Shown here in pieces: positions 47,322 to 57,265 of a DNA stretch of 64,000 nt; position 1 is the stretch's first letter, and each line of letters opens with the position of its first letter. The notes below the pieces were generated by a model. The model was not told the origin of the DNA. It was given only the letters and a program-made list of their open reading frames with translations, and did no database searches. Source of the stretch: an uncultured Bacteroidales bacterium (GTDB lineage Bacteria; Bacteroidota; Bacteroidia; Bacteroidales; P3). Made by a program: the position numbers and the translations under genes. The stretch is from the NCBI GenBank assembly GCA_900316515.1, contig ONDE01000003.1, positions 62,001 to 126,000 on the forward strand. Direction: 5' to 3'.

Positions 47322-48677
47322 ATGAAGTCCTGGCCGTTATATCTCGTCGTGGCCGCCGTGTTCCTGGCTCTCGTCAGTGGCTCGCTGACCACGACGGGCA
47401 TGTTTATGGACGGCCTGATATACGGTAATGTCGCAGCCAATATGGCCGAGGGGGTCGGCTCGTTCTGGCACCCGGTCTACACTGCTACACATCACCCCGA
47501 CTTTTACGAGCATCCGCCGCTGGCATTGGGAATGCTGGCACTGTTCTACAAGGTGCTGGGCACATACATCTGGGTCTCCAAGTTCTATATGGCGCTCACT
47601 ATGCTGCTGTGTGTCTGGCTCACAGTCAGACTATGGGTGCGGCTTGGAGGCAAGTGCGAGAACGGCTGGATGCCACTGCTGCTGTGGACCTTAATGCCCA
47701 CGGTGACGCACTTCGCTTTTCAGGGCATGCTGGAGAACACCATGGTGCTGTTCGTCCTTGGTGCCATACTGCTTCTGTTGCGTACCAAGCGTAATGCTCT
47801 GAACGGTATGTTGGCAGGCTTGCTGCTTGTGGCAGCGTTCCTGACCAAAGGCTTCACGGGTCTGTTCCCGTTGGTGCTGCCGCTGCTGCTGTGGCTTTTC
47901 GACAGAAAGAACCTATCGTTCAAGGCCATGCTGGTGCAGTCTGTTTGCATTGTCATGGGTTTGCTTCTCCCGCTCGTTGTCATCACGCTTGCTGTTCCCG
48001 AAGCAAGGGACTATTTCTCCAACTACATGCAGCACCAGGTACTGGCAGGGTACTCTCAGGGCGAGGTGCACCGTTGGCAGATACTTGTCTACTTCCTGCG
48101 CAGCACGGCTATAGCAATAGGTCTTGTGCTGCTGGTTGCCATTGTCAACAAAGGGGTGGGGCAGAAGCCCTCTCGTGAGCAGTGGGCCATGTGGGCGTTG
48201 GTGGCCTGCGCCGTGCTGCCGATGATGGTGAGCACCCGCCAGCGCGAGTTCTACCTACTGACGGCCATGCCCATTGTGGCTGTTCTTCTGGCCCTGCTGA
48301 TAGAAGAGCCTGTTGCCCGATGGATAAAGCCATCCAAGGGGTTGGCATATGTTGCTTTGGCGCTGCTGCTGGGCGCAGTGGTTCTAAATATTGTCCGTTT
48401 CGGTAGTGAGGGCCGCGACGTGCAGTTGCAACACGACATGAAGGTCATTGTTGCCGAACTGGAGAAAGGCGAGACGGTGACCATCCCGTCGCCGCTATAC
48501 TACAACTACAGCCTGCAGGGGTATTACTACCGCGAGTGCCGAATAACTCTCGACGACCAGCACCGTTGCCGCCACCTGCTCACAACCGACGAATATCCCG
48601 CCGACAGCACCTACCGCAAGGTGCCGCTTGCTACAAAAGAGTACAGGCTGTACGAGATGATTCTGCCAAACTTGTAG
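47322..48677 (+). CDS. GT39/ArnT-type membrane glycosyltransferase
   Basis: 451 aa from ATG 47322. About ten to twelve membrane segments; the first external loop carries MDGLIYGNVAANMAEG and HHPDFYEHPPLALGML, the acidic and EHPPL signatures of the ArnT/PMT (PF13231/PF02366) family. These enzymes move a sugar from a polyprenyl-phosphate donor to lipid A, protein or another acceptor on the outer face of the inner membrane. Substrate unknown. It follows the 41-aa peptide gene by 1 bp. Confidence 0.83.
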   Translation: MKSWPLYLVVAAVFLALVSGSLTTTGMFMDGLIYGNVAANMAEGVGSFWHPVYTATHHPDFYEHPPLALGMLALFYKVLGTYIWVSKFYMALTMLLCVWLTVRLWVRLGGKCENGWMPLLLWTLMPTVTHFAFQGMLENTMVLFVLGAILLLLRTKRNALNGMLAGLLLVAAFLTKGFTGLFPLVLPLLLWLFDRKNLSFKAMLVQSVCIVMGLLLPLVVITLAVPEARDYFSNYMQHQVLAGYSQGEVHRWQILVYFLRSTAIAIGLVLLVAIVNKGVGQKPSREQWAMWALVACAVLPMMVSTRQREFYLLTAMPIVAVLLALLIEEPVARWIKPSKGLAYVALALLLGAVVLNIVRFGSEGRDVQLQHDMKVIVAELEKGETVTIPSPLYYNYSLQGYYYRECRITLDDQHRCRHLLTTDEYPADSTYRKVPLATKEYRLYEMILPNL

Positions 48678-48720
48678 AGGGTCTAGAAGATTACACCAGG
48701 GTATGTCTTGGTAAAAAAAG

Positions 48721-48754
48721 TTGCCGCCGCAGGCTGGATAGCTTGCGGCGGCAA
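48721..48754 (-). terminator. Terminator of hppA
   Basis: Eleven-base-pair stem (ttgccgccgca / tgcggcggcaa) with a 12-nt loop, followed on the minus strand by a T-run (from 48719 downwards). It may also stop the convergent GT39-type transcript. Confidence 0.85.
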
Positions 48755-48783
48755 AGGTTCTAACGCATTAGCACGTTATAGCA

Positions 48784-51192
48784 TTATTGTTTGATTCTCA
48801 TCTTGTAGAACGAGCGGTAGACGAAGATGAGTGCGATAATCAGGAAGGCCACACCGAACCAGGGGGCTATGCCGCGGAAGCCTTCGCTGATGGCAATCTC
48901 CATGGCGAGCACACCGAAGAGGGTGGTGAACTTGATGATGGGGTTCAGGGCCACCGAGGAGGTGTCCTTGAAGGGGTCACCCACGGTGTCGCCTACGACG
49001 CTGGCGTCGTGCAGCGGGGTGCCCTTGGCTTTCATGTCGACCTCGACAACCTTCTTGGCATTGTCCCACGCGCCGCCGGCGTTGGCCATGAAGACGGCCT
49101 GGAAGAGTCCGAAGACGGCGATGCTGATGAGGTAGGCGATGAAGAGGCAGACAGCATTCTGGCCGCCGATGCTCTCGGGGCTCGAGAGGCATGCGAAAGC
49201 GAGGGCGAAGCAGAAGATGGCGATGAAGATGTTGATCATGCCGCGCTGTGCGTAGTTGGTGCATATCTTGACCACTTCCTGGCTCTTCTCGATGTCGGCC
49301 TTCTTGGGAGCGTTGGGATCGAGCTTGATGTTGTCCTTGATGTACTCAACGGCACGGTTGGCACCGGTGGTGACGGCCTGCATGGAGGCGCCGGTGAACC
49401 AGTAGATGACGCAGCCGCCGAGGATGAAGCCGAGGATGCTGTAGGGGTTGAGCATATTGAGGATGCTCTCGGGTTCGATGCCGAGGGTCTTCTGAATCAT
49501 GAGAATAAGGCTGAAGATCATGGTGGTGGCACCCACAACGGCGGTACCGATAAGCACGGGCTTGGCGGTAGCCTTGAAGGTGTTGCCGGCGCCGTCATTA
49601 GCCTCGAGGTAGTATTTTGCTTTCTCGAAATCGGGCTTGAAGCCGAACTCGCTCTCGACCTCCTTGGTGGTCTTCTCGACGTCGTCTTCGATGAGGCTCA
49701 GCTCATAGACGCTCTGGGCATTGTCGGTCACGGGGCCGTAGCTGTCGACGGCGATGGTCACAGGACCCATGCCGAGCATACCGAAGGCCACGAGGCCGAA
49801 GGCGAAGATGCTGTAGTAGGTGCCGAAGACGGGCTCGATACCGAAGGCGGTGGAGGCGAAGTAGGCGATGACCATCAGCACGAAGAACACCATGCCGGTC
49901 CAGAAGCCGCCCATGTTGCCGGCCACGAGGCCACTGAGGATGTTCAGGCTGGCGCCGCCCTGCTCACTGGCCTTGACGACTTCCTTCACATGCTTAGAGG
50001 TGGGGGAGGTGAAGAGCTTGGTGAACTCGGGGATGAGGGCTGCGCCGAGAGTGCCGCAGCTGATGATGATGGAGAGGGCGAGCCACAGGTTGGGCATGCC
50101 TTCGATGCCGCCGAGAATGAAGTAGGAGGCGCAGAAGGTGCCGATGATGCTCATGATAGAGGTAATCCACACCAGCGAGGTGAGGGGCTGTTCGAAGTTG
50201 ATGTCGTCGGCCTTGTTGTACTTGGCTTTGGCGATTGCACCATTAATATAATAGGAAAGGACGGAAGCCAGGATGCCAAGAATACGCATTACGAAGATCC
50301 ACACCAGCAGCTTGACCTGCATGGCGGGGTCGGGGACAGCGAGGAGGATGAAGCTCACAAGGGCCACGCCGGTGACGCCGTAAGTCTCGAAACCATCGGC
50401 AGTAGGTCCAATCGAGTCGCCGGCATTGTCGCCGGTGCAGTCGGCGATGACGCCGGGGTTGCGCGGGTCGTCCTCACCGATCTTGAAGACCACCTTCATG
50501 AGGTCGCTTCCGATGTCGGCAATCTTGGTGAAGATACCGCCGGCGATACGGAGGGCCGAGGCGCCGAGGCTCTCACCGATGGCGAAGCCGATGAAGCAGC
50601 TGCCAGCCAGGTTCTCGGGCATGAAGAGAAGTATGGTGAGCATGAGAACAAGCTCGACGCAGATAAGCACGATGCCGATGCTCATACCGGCACGCAGCGG
50701 GATATTAAGCAGGTCGAGGGGCTTGCGACGCAGGCTGGCGAAAGCCATGCGGGCGTTGGCATAAGTGTTCATACGGACACCGAACCAGGCCACGCCGTAG
50801 CTGCCGAGGATGCCGATGACCGTCCAACCGAGGATGAGCAGCACAGCACCGCCGCTCATGTGGCTCAGCACGCCGAAGTAGAGGGCGATGGCGGCACCGA
50901 TGAAGACAAAGAGGAGCAGCAGGAATTTGCCCTGCTGTTTCAGGTAGGTCGAGCAAGTCTTGAAGATGACATTGCCAATCTCAAGCATCGACTTGTGGGC
51001 CTTGAGTATGCGAACCTTGCTGAACTGCCAGAAACCAAACAGCAGTCCGAGTACCACGACGGCAAAACCCCAGTAGAGGATGGAGGCATCGGCACTCTTG
51101 GCAAAATCCTTCGGCATTTCGAGGTCAGCCTCGCTGGCAAAGGCGAAAATAGGGGCTGCCAGCGCAAGTAGTGTAGTTGTTAATTTCTTCAT
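48784..51192 (-). CDS. hppA: Membrane-bound ion-translocating pyrophosphatase
   Basis: 802 aa with about 16 membrane segments. The active-site helices carry DCTGDNAGDSIGPTADGFETYG and VGDTVGDPFKDTSSVALNP, and EDDPRNPGVIAD is also present. Pyrophosphatases of this type hydrolyse PPi and pump H+ or Na+. In the helix where K+-dependent enzymes have Ala (GNTTAA), this one has Lys: GNTFKAT at about 537-543, the K+-independent state. A longer loop with KTTKEVESEFGFKPDF precedes it. The N-terminus looks like a cleavable signal (ALAAPIFAFAS). The pumped ion cannot be told. Confidence 0.95.
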   Translation of the reverse strand: MKKLTTTLLALAAPIFAFASEADLEMPKDFAKSADASILYWGFAVVVLGLLFGFWQFSKVRILKAHKSMLEIGNVIFKTCSTYLKQQGKFLLLLFVFIGAAIALYFGVLSHMSGGAVLLILGWTVIGILGSYGVAWFGVRMNTYANARMAFASLRRKPLDLLNIPLRAGMSIGIVLICVELVLMLTILLFMPENLAGSCFIGFAIGESLGASALRIAGGIFTKIADIGSDLMKVVFKIGEDDPRNPGVIADCTGDNAGDSIGPTADGFETYGVTGVALVSFILLAVPDPAMQVKLLVWIFVMRILGILASVLSYYINGAIAKAKYNKADDINFEQPLTSLVWITSIMSIIGTFCASYFILGGIEGMPNLWLALSIIISCGTLGAALIPEFTKLFTSPTSKHVKEVVKASEQGGASLNILSGLVAGNMGGFWTGMVFFVLMVIAYFASTAFGIEPVFGTYYSIFAFGLVAFGMLGMGPVTIAVDSYGPVTDNAQSVYELSLIEDDVEKTTKEVESEFGFKPDFEKAKYYLEANDGAGNTFKATAKPVLIGTAVVGATTMIFSLILMIQKTLGIEPESILNMLNPYSILGFILGGCVIYWFTGASMQAVTTGANRAVEYIKDNIKLDPNAPKKADIEKSQEVVKICTNYAQRGMINIFIAIFCFALAFACLSSPESIGGQNAVCLFIAYLISIAVFGLFQAVFMANAGGAWDNAKKVVEVDMKAKGTPLHDASVVGDTVGDPFKDTSSVALNPIIKFTTLFGVLAMEIAISEGFRGIAPWFGVAFLIIALIFVYRSFYKMRIKQ

Positions 51193-51234
51193 ATATAGAT
51201 TTTTTTATTGGTTTACCCTTCAAAAATCGAAGTA

Positions 51235-51242
51235 CAAATATA
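51235..51242 (-). promoter_or_regulatory. hppA promoter -7 box
   Basis: TATATTTG on the minus strand, about 40 nt before the hppA start, divergent from the box at 51272. Confidence 0.65.
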
Positions 51243-51271
51243 TGAATTTTTAATAAATTGACAAAAAAATC

Positions 51272-51279
51272 TATCTTTG
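51272..51279 (+). promoter_or_regulatory. -7 box of the 323-aa gene and dxs
   Basis: TATCTTTG, 39 nt before ATG 51319. Confidence 0.65.
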
Positions 51280-51318
51280 TTTTACAATAAAAGAAAACAT
51301 ATCTCGTTTTTAGCGTAT

Positions 51319-52290
51319 ATGAAGGTTTTAAGGACACTGACTATCGTCGCAGTCTTGTTGCTTTGCTGTTCAGTCCAGGCACAGGATAAAGCCGTCATGG
51401 GCCGCCATCAGCAGCAACTTGCCTCGTTGCTCAACCGCGTGGCGTCGGCTCCCACCGACAATGAGCGCTACCTGGCCTCGGAGCAGGCTGTGCAGGCCCT
51501 TGCCCAAGCCCTTGGGGAGGATGAGTCGGAGAAGTGGAAATGGAACCTGCCCACAGTGGCCTCGGTGCTCACTTCGCCCGACGGCTTGCTGCGTATTTTC
51601 TCGTGGGCCGTGGTGCGCGACGACGGCGAGTTTGAATGCTTCGGTGCTGTGCAGTACTACAATGACAAGGAGGAAGAATACCAGTTCAGCCTGCTGCACG
51701 ACAAGAGCGAAGAGATCATGAATCGCGAGGAAAGCACTCTCACACCCGACCAATGGCTCGGTGCCGTATACCAAGAGCTTATCCAGACATCCGCCAGTGG
51801 CAAGACAGTCTACACTCTCCTTGGATGGAACGGCGTCGACAACCTTACCGAGCGCAAGATTATAGAACCTGTGATTTTTCGTGGAGGCGTGCCTCAGTTC
51901 GGCGCGCCGGTGTTCCGCCGTGAGCGCAACCAGCGCCGCATAGTGCTGGAGTATACCGACAAGGCAATGGTAAACCTCAGCTACGAAGAGCAGTTCGTCG
52001 AGGAGGTGGAACACAACCGCGTCAAAGTCAAAGGCACCAACCGCTACCGCACCGAGGAGAAGAGCAAGCTTCACAAAGAGAAGATGATACTCTTCGACGA
52101 GGTTGAGCCCCAGGTGCCGGGCATGGAAGGACTCTTCCAATATTACGTGCCCTCGGGTGTCGAGATGGCCTATGCCTTCATCGACGGCAAATGGGAACTG
52201 CGCAACGGTGCCCAGGGCCGTCTCAAGGACAAGAAACTAAACAAACCTTTCGAGCCTATCGACAAGCAGGCTCCAGCCTATAAAAGGTAG
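51319..52290 (+). CDS. Secreted protein of unknown function, upstream of dxs
   Basis: 323 aa from ATG 51319; the frame opens at 51277 but the -7 box at 51272 excludes that. Signal peptide MKVLRTLTIVAVLLLCCSVQAQ, then a mixed alpha/beta protein (WNLPTVASVLTSPDGLLRIFSW, AVYQELIQTSASGKTVYTLLGW, VPQFGAPVF...RIVLEYTDKAMVNL). I do not recognise the family. It is 6 bp before dxs and probably co-transcribed with it. Confidence 0.75.
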   Translation: MKVLRTLTIVAVLLLCCSVQAQDKAVMGRHQQQLASLLNRVASAPTDNERYLASEQAVQALAQALGEDESEKWKWNLPTVASVLTSPDGLLRIFSWAVVRDDGEFECFGAVQYYNDKEEEYQFSLLHDKSEEIMNREESTLTPDQWLGAVYQELIQTSASGKTVYTLLGWNGVDNLTERKIIEPVIFRGGVPQFGAPVFRRERNQRRIVLEYTDKAMVNLSYEEQFVEEVEHNRVKVKGTNRYRTEEKSKLHKEKMILFDEVEPQVPGMEGLFQYYVPSGVEMAYAFIDGKWELRNGAQGRLKDKKLNKPFEPIDKQAPAYKR

Positions 52291-52296
52291 ATTATA

Positions 52297-54183
52297 ATGC
52301 TTCTCAGAGATATCAACAATCCTGCTGAACTGCGCAAACTGCCCATGGAGCAGCTGCAACCGCTGGCCGACCAGTTGCGCGACAATATCATAGACACACT
52401 TTCTTCTCATCCAGGCCATCTCGCATCCAGTCTTGGTGTGGTGGAACTCACCGTGGCCCTGCATTATGTCTTCAACACCCCCGACGACAAACTTGTCTGG
52501 GATGTCGGTCATCAGTCCTACGCCCATAAGATATTGACGGGTAGGAGAGAGCAATTCTCTTCGATTCGTACACACGGTGGCCTCAGCGGTTTTCCCCGCA
52601 TGTCGGAGAGCCCCTACGATGCCTTTGGTACTGGCCACAGTTCCACCTCTATCTCGGCAGCCCTTGGCATGGCTACGGCCAGCAAACTACAGGGCGACAC
52701 GTCGCGCAGCCACATCGCTGTCATAGGCGACGGGGCTCTCACGGGCGGCGAGGCTTTCGAGGCCCTCAACAATGTGGGCTGCTCGAAGGCTAACGTGCTC
52801 ATCATCCTCAACGACAACGGAATCTCCATCGACAAAGCCGTCGGTGGACTGGACCGTTACCTCACACGCATCACCTCGTCGCGTCACTACAATCAGCTGA
52901 AGGACAAGGTATGGCGTCGTCTCGACGGCAGTGAGGGAGGCCGCCGACACGACCAATCCATCAATTTCTTCCAGCGCCTCACCTCGACGGTTAAGACCGC
53001 CGCTCTCGGCGGCAGCAACCTTTTCGAGTCACTGGGCATTCGCTATTTCGGTCCCATCGACGGACACGACATGCAACAGCTCGTCGACACGCTGCGCCGC
53101 CTCAAGGATATCGATGGTCCCAAACTGTTGCACATCTTCACACAGAAGGGCAAGGGACTGCGGCAGGCCGAGAAGGACCCCATCACCTACCACGCGCCAG
53201 GAAAATACGACATACGCACCGGCAACCAAATAGTGCAGAACACCGCCGACCAACCCCTGAAATACCAGGAGGTCTTCGGCCGCACGATCCTCGAGCTTGC
53301 CAACCAGAACCCTGCTATCGTAGGCATCACGCCTGCCATGCTAAGCGGCTGTTCGCTCACCATCATGCAGCACTCCATGCCCGACCGAGTGTTCGATGTG
53401 GGCATCGCCGAGCAGCATGCCGTCACCTTCGCAGCAGGCCTTGCCGCACAAGGTATGATGCCGTTCTGCAACATCTATTCCACCTTCGCACAGCGCGCCT
53501 ACGACCAGATCATCCACGACGTGGCGCTGCAGGAGCTGCCTGTCGTCATCTGTCTCGACCGCGCCGGCATCGTCGGTGAGGACGGCGCCACACACCAGGG
53601 CGCCTTCGACCTGGCCTACCTGCGTCCCATCCCCAACCTCACTGTCTGCGCCCCGATGGACGAGCACGAGCTGCGCAACATGATGTACACCGCTCAGCTG
53701 CCTGAACATGGCCCTGTAGTGATACGCTATCCGCGTGGATGCAGCGTACATAGCGACTGGGAATCAGCATTTAAGGAAATCAGAGTAGGGGAGGGTCGCT
53801 GCCTGCGAAAGGGGGGCGATGTGGCTATCGTCAGTCTTGGCCACCCCGGCAACGACGCCCTTGCCGCCGCCGAAGAGTTGCAGCAGCAAGGCATATCGGC
53901 ATCTGTATACGACATGCGTTTCCTCAAACCTATGGATACACGTCTGCTCGACGAGATTGCCGCCGCAGGCTATCGTCGCATCGTCACCGTCGAGGATGGT
54001 GTCCGCATGGGTGGCTTTGGCGAAGCAGTTATGGAATATCTGGCCGAGAATCATCCCGCCGAAACTTCCAAGGTCTGCATCCTCGCCATTCCCGACCAGT
54101 TCGTTCCTCATGGTACCGTCGCCGAACTCAAGGCCGATTGCCATATTGACAAAAATTCAATTGTCCTGGCTGCACAGATCTAA
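52297..54183 (+). CDS. dxs: 1-deoxy-D-xylulose-5-phosphate synthase
   Basis: 628 aa. First enzyme of the MEP isoprenoid pathway: pyruvate + glyceraldehyde-3-P to DXP, with thiamine diphosphate. GDGALTGGEAFEALNN and LNDNGISI form the ThDP-Mg site (G-D-G-x(n)-N). DVGHQSYAHKILTGRRE, GIAEQHAVTFAAGLA with the catalytic Glu, and EDGVRMGGFGEAV near the end are typical of DXS. Confidence 0.97.
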   Translation: MLLRDINNPAELRKLPMEQLQPLADQLRDNIIDTLSSHPGHLASSLGVVELTVALHYVFNTPDDKLVWDVGHQSYAHKILTGRREQFSSIRTHGGLSGFPRMSESPYDAFGTGHSSTSISAALGMATASKLQGDTSRSHIAVIGDGALTGGEAFEALNNVGCSKANVLIILNDNGISIDKAVGGLDRYLTRITSSRHYNQLKDKVWRRLDGSEGGRRHDQSINFFQRLTSTVKTAALGGSNLFESLGIRYFGPIDGHDMQQLVDTLRRLKDIDGPKLLHIFTQKGKGLRQAEKDPITYHAPGKYDIRTGNQIVQNTADQPLKYQEVFGRTILELANQNPAIVGITPAMLSGCSLTIMQHSMPDRVFDVGIAEQHAVTFAAGLAAQGMMPFCNIYSTFAQRAYDQIIHDVALQELPVVICLDRAGIVGEDGATHQGAFDLAYLRPIPNLTVCAPMDEHELRNMMYTAQLPEHGPVVIRYPRGCSVHSDWESAFKEIRVGEGRCLRKGGDVAIVSLGHPGNDALAAAEELQQQGISASVYDMRFLKPMDTRLLDEIAAAGYRRIVTVEDGVRMGGFGEAVMEYLAENHPAETSKVCILAIPDQFVPHGTVAELKADCHIDKNSIVLAAQI

Positions 54184-54209
54184 AGGACATAATTTGGTAG
54201 TAATAAAAT

Positions 54210-54242
54210 GGTGTGTCCGCAAACAGGGCACACCTACTTTTT
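54210..54242 (+). terminator. Terminator of dxs
   Basis: Stem ggtgtgtcc / gggcacacc (one G-T pair) with loop gcaaaca at 54210-54234, followed by tacttttt. Confidence 0.8.
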
Positions 54243-54287
54243 ACATACTCTATTTAACATAACCACGGTATTGATGCAATAGAGGCA

Positions 54288-54324
54288 TAAGAAAAAAGGG
54301 CACATATTGCGGCCCTTTTTCTTA
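54288..54324 (-). terminator. Terminator of the thioesterase gene
   Basis: aagaaaaaagggc / gcccttttctt-type stem (12 bp with one bulged A) and loop acatattgcg, T-rich on the minus strand, 25 nt after the stop codon. It also backs up the dxs terminator. Confidence 0.75.
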
Positions 54325-54348
54325 GTATTTAAACTATAAATGGTGTGG

Positions 54349-55068
54349 TTAGAATATCTTTGCGGTGACGCTTACTGCACGAGGATTGTTTATCTGCAGC
54401 CAGTGGCATCCGTTTTCTTCGCGGTGCATCAGTGTCAGAATTTCGCCAGGACGTGATTCCATGTGATAGCTGATGTCAAATTTGAATGGTCGATCAGTTC
54501 CAAAACCGATTTCGTGCATATAGTCGAATAACATCCTTATGTATTCGGAATTGTTCACATGCATCGTGTGGTCGAGCATTCCGAAACTCACCGGCCGCTG
54601 CATTTTGATGTCGTTGTCGGTCATTTTGGGTGCAACCATACGCGGCAGCGAGTCGAATTCGGTGGCTAAATCAGGATGGTTTTCGTAGTTTGCAATCAGG
54701 TCGTTGAGTCTCAGCACCCGTCTGGCGGTCATGTCGATCATCACCCAGCACGACGTTCCCGTGAGCAGTTCGTCGCCGTTGGCGGCCAACACACGGTAGT
54801 CCCTATTGCAAACCAGACCGTTATTGCCGCGCGACCACGTACTTAACATAATCTTATCGAAGGCATCCGGCAATCGTTTAATATCATAGTATGCGCGAGT
54901 TATGACCCATGCACGGTTCTGCTCGAGCAGCGTCTTGAAACCGATGCCAGTGGCGTTGCCGTGATATTCTGTAACTTCCTGGCACAGACGCACTGCCGCC
55001 CACACGTGAAGCCGGTCGTCGATGTCGCACAGATACGACGGAATCTCAATATTTTGCTTGTAAATCAT
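54349..55068 (-). CDS. Acyl-ACP thioesterase
   Basis: 239 aa. Two hot-dog folds in one chain as in FatA-type acyl-ACP thioesterases: the first half has YHGNATGIGFKTLLEQNRAWV and the second LDHTMHVNNSEYIRMLFDYM, where H and N of the HxxN-type motif are expected to be catalytic. It releases free fatty acids from ACP. Co-directional with and 16 bp after argS. Confidence 0.88.
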   Translation of the reverse strand: MIYKQNIEIPSYLCDIDDRLHVWAAVRLCQEVTEYHGNATGIGFKTLLEQNRAWVITRAYYDIKRLPDAFDKIMLSTWSRGNNGLVCNRDYRVLAANGDELLTGTSCWVMIDMTARRVLRLNDLIANYENHPDLATEFDSLPRMVAPKMTDNDIKMQRPVSFGMLDHTMHVNNSEYIRMLFDYMHEIGFGTDRPFKFDISYHMESRPGEILTLMHREENGCHWLQINNPRAVSVTAKIF

Positions 55069-55084
55069 TGTCTTTTACCAGTTA

Positions 55085-56878
55085 TTACATTCTTTCCGGT
55101 ACCTCGATGCCAAGGATGTTCATGGTGTTTTTCAGAGCATTGGCCACGAAAGCGCACAGCTGCACACGGAAGGCTTTCGTCTGTTCGTCGCTCTCGCGAA
55201 GGATTGGGGTGTCCTGATAAAAGCTGTTGAAGGCCTTTGCCAATTCGTAAGCGTAGTTGGCTATCATGGCGGGGCTGTAAGCAGCTGCAGCAGCCATAAC
55301 AGTCTCGGGCAGAGCATGCAATGCCTTCACCACTCCCCTCTCCTTCTCGGTCATCATCACCTTCCACTCACCATTGCCGGTCAGTTTCACACCGCTTTCC
55401 TCGGCCTTGCGCACAATACTGCGTATGCGGGCGTGGGTGTACTGGATGAATGGACCTGTGTTACCGTTGAAATCGATGCTTTCGGCAGGATTGAAAAGCA
55501 TATTCTTCGTTGGGTCAACCTTGAGAATGAAGTATTTGAGTGCGCCGAGGGCCAGTATATGATATAGGTGCTTGCGCTCCTCGTCGCTCAGGTCGTCGTT
55601 CTTGCCATGCTCGCGGCTCATCTCCTCGGCGGTCTTTTCCATTTCGTCGATAAGGTCGTCGGCGTCGACCACCGTGCCTTCGCGGCTCTTCATCTTGCCA
55701 TTGGGCAGCTCCACCATTCCGTAGCTGAGATGGTAGACTTTGTCAGCCCACGAAAATCCTAGTTTACCAAGTATTAACTTCAGTACCTTAAAGTGATAGT
55801 CTTGCTCGTTTCCGACCACGTATATGAGTCTCTCGGCACCGAAATCGTTGTGGCGCAGCAGTGCTGTGCCAAGGTCCTGGGTCATGTAGACACTGGTGCC
55901 GTCCTTGCGGAGCAGCAGCTTCTGGTCGAGGCCGTCGCCGGTGAGGTCGCACCACACCGAGCCGTCTTCCTTGCGGAACAGCACTCCCATACCCAATCCT
56001 TTCTGCACCAGTTCTTTGCCGAGCAGATAGGTCTGACTCTCATAGTATACTTTGTCGAAGCCGACACCCAGGCGGGCGTAGGTCTCGTCGAAGCCGGCAT
56101 ACACCCAGCCGTTCATCTTCTCCCACAGCGCACGCACCTCTTTGTCACCCTCTTCCCAGCGCTTAAGCATGCTCTGAGCCTCCACCATCAGGGGTGCTTC
56201 GCGTTTGGCCTGCTCTTCCTCTACCCCACTCTCCATCAGTTGTTTGACCTCTTCCTTATAGTGCTTGTCGAACTCCACATAGTATTTGCCCACCAGGTGG
56301 TCGCCCTTCATGCCGCTCGACTCGGGTGTCTCGCCGTTGCCGTAGCGCAGCCATGCCAGCATGCTCTTGCAGATGTGTATACCGCGGTCGTTCACCAGAT
56401 TCACCTTGCGTACATCGGCACCGGCGGCAGTCAAAAGCTGACTCACAGACCAACCGAGGAGGTTGTTACGTATATGACCCAAATGCAACGGTTTGTTGGT
56501 GTTAGGGCTGCTGTATTCAACCACCACTGGAGCACTTTCGGCAGCCGGTGTACTCAATCCGAAGTTGCCGTCGGCAGCCTTCTCGGCCACAAACTGCAGC
56601 CAGTAGCTGTCGGCAATCTCGAGGTTGAGGAAACCTTTGACAACATTGTAGCCAGCCACCAACGGCAGCGCAGCCTTCACTGCCTCGCCAATCTCGGCGC
56701 CAACGGCCTCGGGGGCCTTGCGGGCCTGCTTCACGTAGGGGAACACCACCAGTGTGTAGTCGCCGCGGAACTCCTTGCGGGTGTCCTGCAGCACAATACT
56801 GTCAGCCGACTGCTCGATGCCATAGAGCTGCTTGAGCACTGCGGCAACTGTCGTTGTAAGAGTCTCTGTTATATTCAT
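55085..56878 (-). CDS. argS: Arginine--tRNA ligase
   Basis: 597 aa. Add-S4-like N-terminal domain, then SSPNTNKPLHLGHIRNN holding the HIGH motif (HLGH), and LPNGKMKSREGTVV in place of KMSKS, as usual in ArgRS. The C-terminal DALR anticodon domain is recognisable (AAAYSPAMIANYAYELAKAF). Confidence 0.97.
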   Translation of the reverse strand: MNITETLTTTVAAVLKQLYGIEQSADSIVLQDTRKEFRGDYTLVVFPYVKQARKAPEAVGAEIGEAVKAALPLVAGYNVVKGFLNLEIADSYWLQFVAEKAADGNFGLSTPAAESAPVVVEYSSPNTNKPLHLGHIRNNLLGWSVSQLLTAAGADVRKVNLVNDRGIHICKSMLAWLRYGNGETPESSGMKGDHLVGKYYVEFDKHYKEEVKQLMESGVEEEQAKREAPLMVEAQSMLKRWEEGDKEVRALWEKMNGWVYAGFDETYARLGVGFDKVYYESQTYLLGKELVQKGLGMGVLFRKEDGSVWCDLTGDGLDQKLLLRKDGTSVYMTQDLGTALLRHNDFGAERLIYVVGNEQDYHFKVLKLILGKLGFSWADKVYHLSYGMVELPNGKMKSREGTVVDADDLIDEMEKTAEEMSREHGKNDDLSDEERKHLYHILALGALKYFILKVDPTKNMLFNPAESIDFNGNTGPFIQYTHARIRSIVRKAEESGVKLTGNGEWKVMMTEKERGVVKALHALPETVMAAAAAYSPAMIANYAYELAKAFNSFYQDTPILRESDEQTKAFRVQLCAFVANALKNTMNILGIEVPERM

Positions 56879-56911
56879 TTCCGTAGTATTGTCATTACCT
56901 TATACAAAATG

Positions 56912-56919
56912 CAAAGATA
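56912..56919 (-). promoter_or_regulatory. argS promoter -7 box
   Basis: TATCTTTG followed by C on the minus strand, 33 nt before the argS ATG. Confidence 0.65.
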
Positions 56920-57265
56920 CAAAAAATAATCGACATGACGATTTTTAACAGCGTTTTTCCATCATGGAGCAATTACCATCCGGGCAAATCTCTAAAAATC
57001 AGCACTCAGACAAAATATGTAATCCTAATGACCGGACGTTAGAAAAAACATTCATATTTTTGTCAAACTATAAAAATAGCCCCCAAAACGCCCACCTCAA
57101 ACTACCTGAAAATCAACCATGAGCAGGTACCCTCTCTTACTCAACTCCTACTCATCGCCTTATCATCAAATTACCATCCATTACTTTAGTAAGAGATGAC
57201 ATGTTGAATACAAGTCAATAATACATCTTTTATAGGTGTTTTACCCTGCCTTAACCCTAAAAGAA
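56920..57265. other. Gene-free AT-rich stretch
   Basis: No credible gene was seen. There is a plus-strand -7-like box (TATTTTTG, 57055-57062) followed at 57119 by a 26-codon frame (MSRYPLLLNSYSS...) that looks accidental. The stretch could hold a small RNA started at that box, but nothing structural supports this. Confidence 0.4.

Noticed and set aside
48787..51171. 794-codon plus-strand frame opposite hppA
   Set aside because: Antisense shadow of the long membrane protein gene, with acidic, His-rich composition.
57119..57199. 26-codon frame after a -7-like box
   Set aside because: Too short, no codon or protein signal; more likely chance.
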